Shown here: positions 60,843-64,000 of the stretch, one piece after another
How the letters are laid out: every line of letters starts with the position of its first letter
Numbering within the stretch: position 1 is the stretch's first letter
Assembly: GCA_900472175.1 (NCBI GenBank)
Contig: UCHD01000004.1
Coordinates: forward strand, 181,723-245,722
Length of the DNA stretch: 64,000 nt
Source of the DNA: Hyphomicrobiales bacterium
GTDB taxonomy: Bacteria > Pseudomonadota > Alphaproteobacteria > Rhizobiales > Rhizobiaceae
Reading direction: 5' to 3'
The notes under the pieces: generated by a model
What the model saw: only the letters and a program-made list of their open reading frames with translations
Told to the model about the DNA's origin: nothing
The model's database searches: none
Translations under genes and position numbers: made by a program

Positions 60843-62072
60843 ATGCTTGATTGGGAAAATATCTTCGCGACGCGGTCTTCACGGATGCGCGCCTCGGAAA
60901 TCCGCGAACTGCTGAAACTTCTGGACCGGCCGGACATCATCTCCTTTGCCGGTGGCATCCCGGATCCGGCGCTGTTTCCGGATGAGGAATTCAAGGCTGC
61001 CTATGCCGATATCTTCGGTGGCCCGACGGTGAGTGCCGCGCTGCAGTATTCGGTCAGCGAAGGCTATCTGCCGTTGCGCCAATGGCTTGCGGGCCGCATG
61101 GAAGCGATCGGAATTCCCTGCGAACCGGAAAACATCCTGATCACCTCGGGTTCGCAGCAGGCGCTGGACTATCTCGGCAAGCTGTTCCTGTCGCCGAATG
61201 ATACGGCCCTTGTCACCTGGCCGACCTATCTCGGAGCGCTGCAAGCATTCAATGCCTATGAACCGTCCTATGACCAGCTGTCGACGGGTGGCAACCGGAC
61301 GCCGCAGGCCTACCGCGACGCTGCGGCGGAAGCTGGCGGCCGGGTAAAATTCGCCTATATGTCGGCCGAATTCGCCAACCCGACCGGCGAAACGCTCGAT
61401 CTCGCCGCGCGTGAAAAGGTTCTCGATCTTGCCGATGAACTCGACATCGCCGTCATCGAAGATGCTGCCTATCAGTCGCTGCGTTATGACGGGCAAGCCG
61501 TCCCGCCGATGCTGGCGCTGGAAATCGCCCGTAAGGGCTCGATCAACGAGACCCGGACGATCTATTGCGGCAGCTTTTCCAAGACGCTGGCACCTGGCCT
61601 GCGTGTCGGTTTCGTGGTTGCGGCCATGCCGATCATCCGCAAGCTGGTGCTGATGAAGCAGGCAGCCGACCTGCATTCCTCGACCATCAACCAGATGGCC
61701 ATCTGCCATGTCGCCGAGCGCGGTTTTGATGCGCAGGTCAACAAGATCCGCGCCGTCTACAGCAAGCGGCGTGACTGCATGCTGGCAGCACTCGGCCAAT
61801 ATATGCCGAAGGGCGTCAGTTGGACGGTTCCGGAGGGCGGCATGTTTGTCTGGCTGACCTTGCCTGCCGGCATGGATGGGGCCGATCTGCTGGCAAAGTC
61901 GCTGGTCTCGGCCAAGGTCGCCTTCGTGCCCGGCAAGGCGTTCTTCGCCGATGGTTCCGGCGCCAACACGCTGCGCGTCAGCTTCTCCTGCGCCGACGAG
62001 GCGATGATCGAGGAGGGCATTTCCCGCCTCGGCCGCCTGATCGGCGAAGAAGCGGCAGCGATTGCCGCCTGA
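60843..62072 (+). CDS. PLP-dependent class I aminotransferase
   Basis: 409 residues. Fold type I enzyme with the PLP Lys247 in YCGSFSKTLAPGLRVGF, substrate/PLP motifs LITSGSQQALDYLGK (near 100), FANPTGE and IEDAAYQSLRYDG. It is closest to the 2-aminoadipate/aromatic (LysN, MocR-catalytic-domain-like) group of transaminases. No HTH is attached. GAGGAAACTT precedes the ATG. Substrate not determinable; a branched-chain role is not supported by anything beyond proximity to ilvC. Confidence 0.92.
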   Translation: MLDWENIFATRSSRMRASEIRELLKLLDRPDIISFAGGIPDPALFPDEEFKAAYADIFGGPTVSAALQYSVSEGYLPLRQWLAGRMEAIGIPCEPENILITSGSQQALDYLGKLFLSPNDTALVTWPTYLGALQAFNAYEPSYDQLSTGGNRTPQAYRDAAAEAGGRVKFAYMSAEFANPTGETLDLAAREKVLDLADELDIAVIEDAAYQSLRYDGQAVPPMLALEIARKGSINETRTIYCGSFSKTLAPGLRVGFVVAAMPIIRKLVLMKQAADLHSSTINQMAICHVAERGFDAQVNKIRAVYSKRRDCMLAALGQYMPKGVSWTVPEGGMFVWLTLPAGMDGADLLAKSLVSAKVAFVPGKAFFADGSGANTLRVSFSCADEAMIEEGISRLGRLIGEEAAAIAA

Positions 62073-62154
62073 TCAGGCAAGGCGGCTGTGGCAGGTGGGC
62101 CAGAGCTGTAACCCAAAAAGGCCGTGTGCAATCCGTTTGAGTGCGCGCGGCCTT

Positions 62155-63774
62155 TTACGTATCGGGTTCAATGCCCCACAGTTTATCGCGCAAGGCATAG
62201 TCGGAGAGAATTGCGTCGTTGAGCCGGTTAAGACCCACTTGGCCGGCCAGCGTCGTTCGGTCTGATAGAAGCGACACACCGAGACCCGCGCTTCTATTGG
62301 GAAGCGTGTAGCCAAGGGCCTCCAGCAGCGTTGGATACGTATCGACCATTGTCGCTGCCGCTGCGCTGAAATTCGGCGAGAGGCCGTCTTTCAAGATAAT
62401 AAAGGTGTTCCGGCGTTCGATGCTCTTCAGTTGACGGTAAATTTGGTTGCGCATGGCAAGATGGTCGCTTTGCACAACGACAACGGTGTTCTCAAGAAGG
62501 CCTGTTTTGGCCAGTTTCTCGATAAAGGCCTCCGTGAGTTTGTTGGTGCAGTAGAACGCTTGCAGTGTTCGATTTGGGAGCGACATGACGTCCGCATCGG
62601 AGAGACAGCTGCGCGAGATGTAGCCTTGTGGGCTATGCCCGCCAATAGTCGTCATGGTTACGCCAAACGGCTTATTACCGGTCGAAAGAGCGGTGATTTC
62701 CTTGAATGCTGCATCGAAAAGATCTTCGTCATCGATCCCCCATGGATTGACCCGTGTCCCGAACGCGGTGACCGGTGCGGGGTATTTGGCGCCGATTTCG
62801 CTGTAACCAATCCCCTTGTGATAGTTGTGTGCTGCAACAAAACCGTCGGTTCCCGCAAACTGCAGCATCGCGCCTTTCATGAATGAAAGCGAATAGCCGT
62901 CACGCGCGAGAATATCGCTGAGGCACACCGCTTCTGGTAGCATCGCGGTGACTTGGTCGAAGTCATTGCGGTCGGTCGCACCCAATCCGAGCAGAGGGGT
63001 GCCGCAATTGCTGGCGATATGACCAGCGAGCGTCCAGTTTGTCTTCTCCGATTCAGCGATGCCTGTTGCCGAGAACCCGCGGGATTCCAGGCGCTTCAAG
63101 GGCGTAGCGGTCTTTCCAAACAGGCTTTCATCAAAAAGGGTCCGTTCCGCACTTTCCAGATAAATATGGACGAGATTGGGTTGCCGGCCTTCTGGCTTCG
63201 TTGCCGCCGACGGGTCGCTGAAATGGCGCGTCAAGTCCAGTTGATCGGAAGCGTATGCGCGCATTACGTGGCTGCCAATCCCGAAGGTAAAAGGATTGAG
63301 CGCGAGAAGTGGAACGGTCAATAGGCTACCGAACGTCTGCATTCGCCGATGGCCACGCGCGGCCTGCCGCCAGCAAATAAAAAGCAGCAGGAACGGGAGC
63401 AGTTCCATCGCGACCTGCAAAGCAACGGAACTCATGACGCCGTTTGATTCCATCTCGTATTGAAAGTGGAACAGAATGGGGGCGAGGGAGAAGTGCCCGA
63501 AAACCTGAATGAAAACGCACCAAATCATCAGCATTGTTAATGGGATAAGCGGAAGCCACCATCCCATGCTCGGCTGTCCGTCCGCAAACCGGCGGCCAAA
63601 CCCCAGCGCAAGCAAGATCAGGAACAGGGGGGGGAATCCGTAAAAGACCAGATTCGGGTCTTCGTCCATGACCTTTATAAGGACGTTCAGGATGGTCATT
63701 GCAAAAATTGCGGCCCAGATCATCCAGTAAGGGCGCGTTGGCGCGGATTGATCTGAGCCCCATAGTTTTAGCAT
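62155..63774 (-). CDS. OpgB-like phosphoglycerol transferase (membrane sulfatase fold)
   Basis: 539 residues. About four to five N-terminal membrane helices (20-165) precede an alkaline-phosphatase/sulfatase-fold domain. Family landmarks are LVHIYLESAERTLFD (metal Glu), SEKTNWTLAGHIASNCGTPL (nucleophile Thr region of OpgB/LtaS) and VVVVQSDHLAMRNQIY (metal DH), almost the same as E. coli OpgB. OpgB moves phosphoglycerol onto periplasmic glucans; in rhizobia the equivalent acceptor is the cyclic beta-1,2-glucan, so a CgmB-like role is a fair guess. Confidence 0.88.
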   Translation of the reverse strand: MLKLWGSDQSAPTRPYWMIWAAIFAMTILNVLIKVMDEDPNLVFYGFPPLFLILLALGFGRRFADGQPSMGWWLPLIPLTMLMIWCVFIQVFGHFSLAPILFHFQYEMESNGVMSSVALQVAMELLPFLLLFICWRQAARGHRRMQTFGSLLTVPLLALNPFTFGIGSHVMRAYASDQLDLTRHFSDPSAATKPEGRQPNLVHIYLESAERTLFDESLFGKTATPLKRLESRGFSATGIAESEKTNWTLAGHIASNCGTPLLGLGATDRNDFDQVTAMLPEAVCLSDILARDGYSLSFMKGAMLQFAGTDGFVAAHNYHKGIGYSEIGAKYPAPVTAFGTRVNPWGIDDEDLFDAAFKEITALSTGNKPFGVTMTTIGGHSPQGYISRSCLSDADVMSLPNRTLQAFYCTNKLTEAFIEKLAKTGLLENTVVVVQSDHLAMRNQIYRQLKSIERRNTFIILKDGLSPNFSAAAATMVDTYPTLLEALGYTLPNRSAGLGVSLLSDRTTLAGQVGLNRLNDAILSDYALRDKLWGIEPDT

Positions 63775-64000
63775 GGTGAGGTTTCCGCAATCTTGGGTGG
63801 TTGTTGTGCTGCGGGAATATACGGTGTGATTGCTAACGACAGGTTGAGTTTCAGCCGGGAAAATATATCTCGGCTCAACGCTGGTTAATAATTTGTGCTG
63901 CAGACCATCCCGATTTCTAGGGGGATTGGATATAGCAGATCACTAAGCCCGGCCGGTAACGTAGCGGTAATGGGCTCACCTGCTTACTCAATTGCTGATC
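63775..64000. other. Window end without a gene
   Basis: 226 bp upstream of the OpgB-like gene. No start, ribosome site or recognisable frame. It probably holds the promoter of the OpgB-like gene. Confidence 0.5.

Overview
The window looks like a chromosomal segment of a Rhizobiaceae-type alphaproteobacterium (Agrobacterium/Rhizobium/Sinorhizobium relatives). The strongest marker is a circularly permuted two-piece tmRNA gene whose tag reads ANDNYAEARLAA. High GC content, rhizobial REP-like palindromes (ATCCTCGGG...CCCGAGGAT) and a housekeeping order of thyA, folA, hflK, hflC, degP, serB, miaA, ilvI, ilvH, ..., ilvC agree with this. No prophage, insertion sequence, CRISPR array, tRNA or rRNA was seen.

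Region 1 (1-10.2 kb) holds signalling and transport genes: a FecR-domain secreted protein with a His/Asp-rich tail, a CHASE2 adenylate/guanylate cyclase, a HAMP-GAF-GGDEF diguanylate cyclase and a nucleobase permease. Next comes a small island of three REP-like palindromes around a GIY-YIG endonuclease gene broken by an in-frame amber codon, then uvrD. Region 2 (10.3-21 kb) has an AhpD-like protein, a two-gene RND efflux operon, an FAD-linked (D-lactate/glycolate type) dehydrogenase and a large AsmA-family protein.

Region 3 (20.9-37 kb) is a conserved core. It includes the proteolysis set ssrA-sspB-DUF4169-RHH, then DUF2853, thyA, a GST, folA, the membrane-protease modulators hflK-hflC with DUF2065, an ACT protein and degP. 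A GNAT-serB pair diverges from miaA, and a HerA-like ATPase diverges from ilvIH. ilvIH is preceded by an Ile/Val/Leu-rich leader peptide and a Rho-independent terminator, a classical attenuator layout.

Region 4 (36.8-49.5 kb) is accessory: an aldo/keto reductase, a LysE exporter with an inverted-repeat operator, a DUF4239 protein, a cobalt-type nitrile hydratase operon (alpha, beta, activator), a three-gene ECF sigma/anti-sigma/secreted-protein operon, an AbrB-family transporter, a RecD-like helicase, a MerR-LuxR hybrid regulator, a membrane-anchored regulator-like protein and pdxJ. Region 5 (48.6-64 kb) holds regulator/enzyme pairs (YtfG-like/HxlR, monooxygenase, MarR-GNAT fusion, Asp/Glu racemase beside a decayed Lrp gene, NDH-2, PRISE-like reductase/LysR), three small secreted proteins, TetR plus ilvC, a likely unannotated 33-residue membrane peptide with its own promoter, a class I aminotransferase and an OpgB-like phosphoglycerol transferase.

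Most genes are ordinary. The observations I rate highest are the ilvIH attenuator, the ssrA-sspB adjacency, the amber-interrupted GIY-YIG gene inside a REP-like array, the Lrp gene that has lost its helix-turn-helix, the MerR-LuxR double DNA-binding protein, the ECF operon with a perfect 10-bp inverted repeat, and the 33-residue peptide gene.
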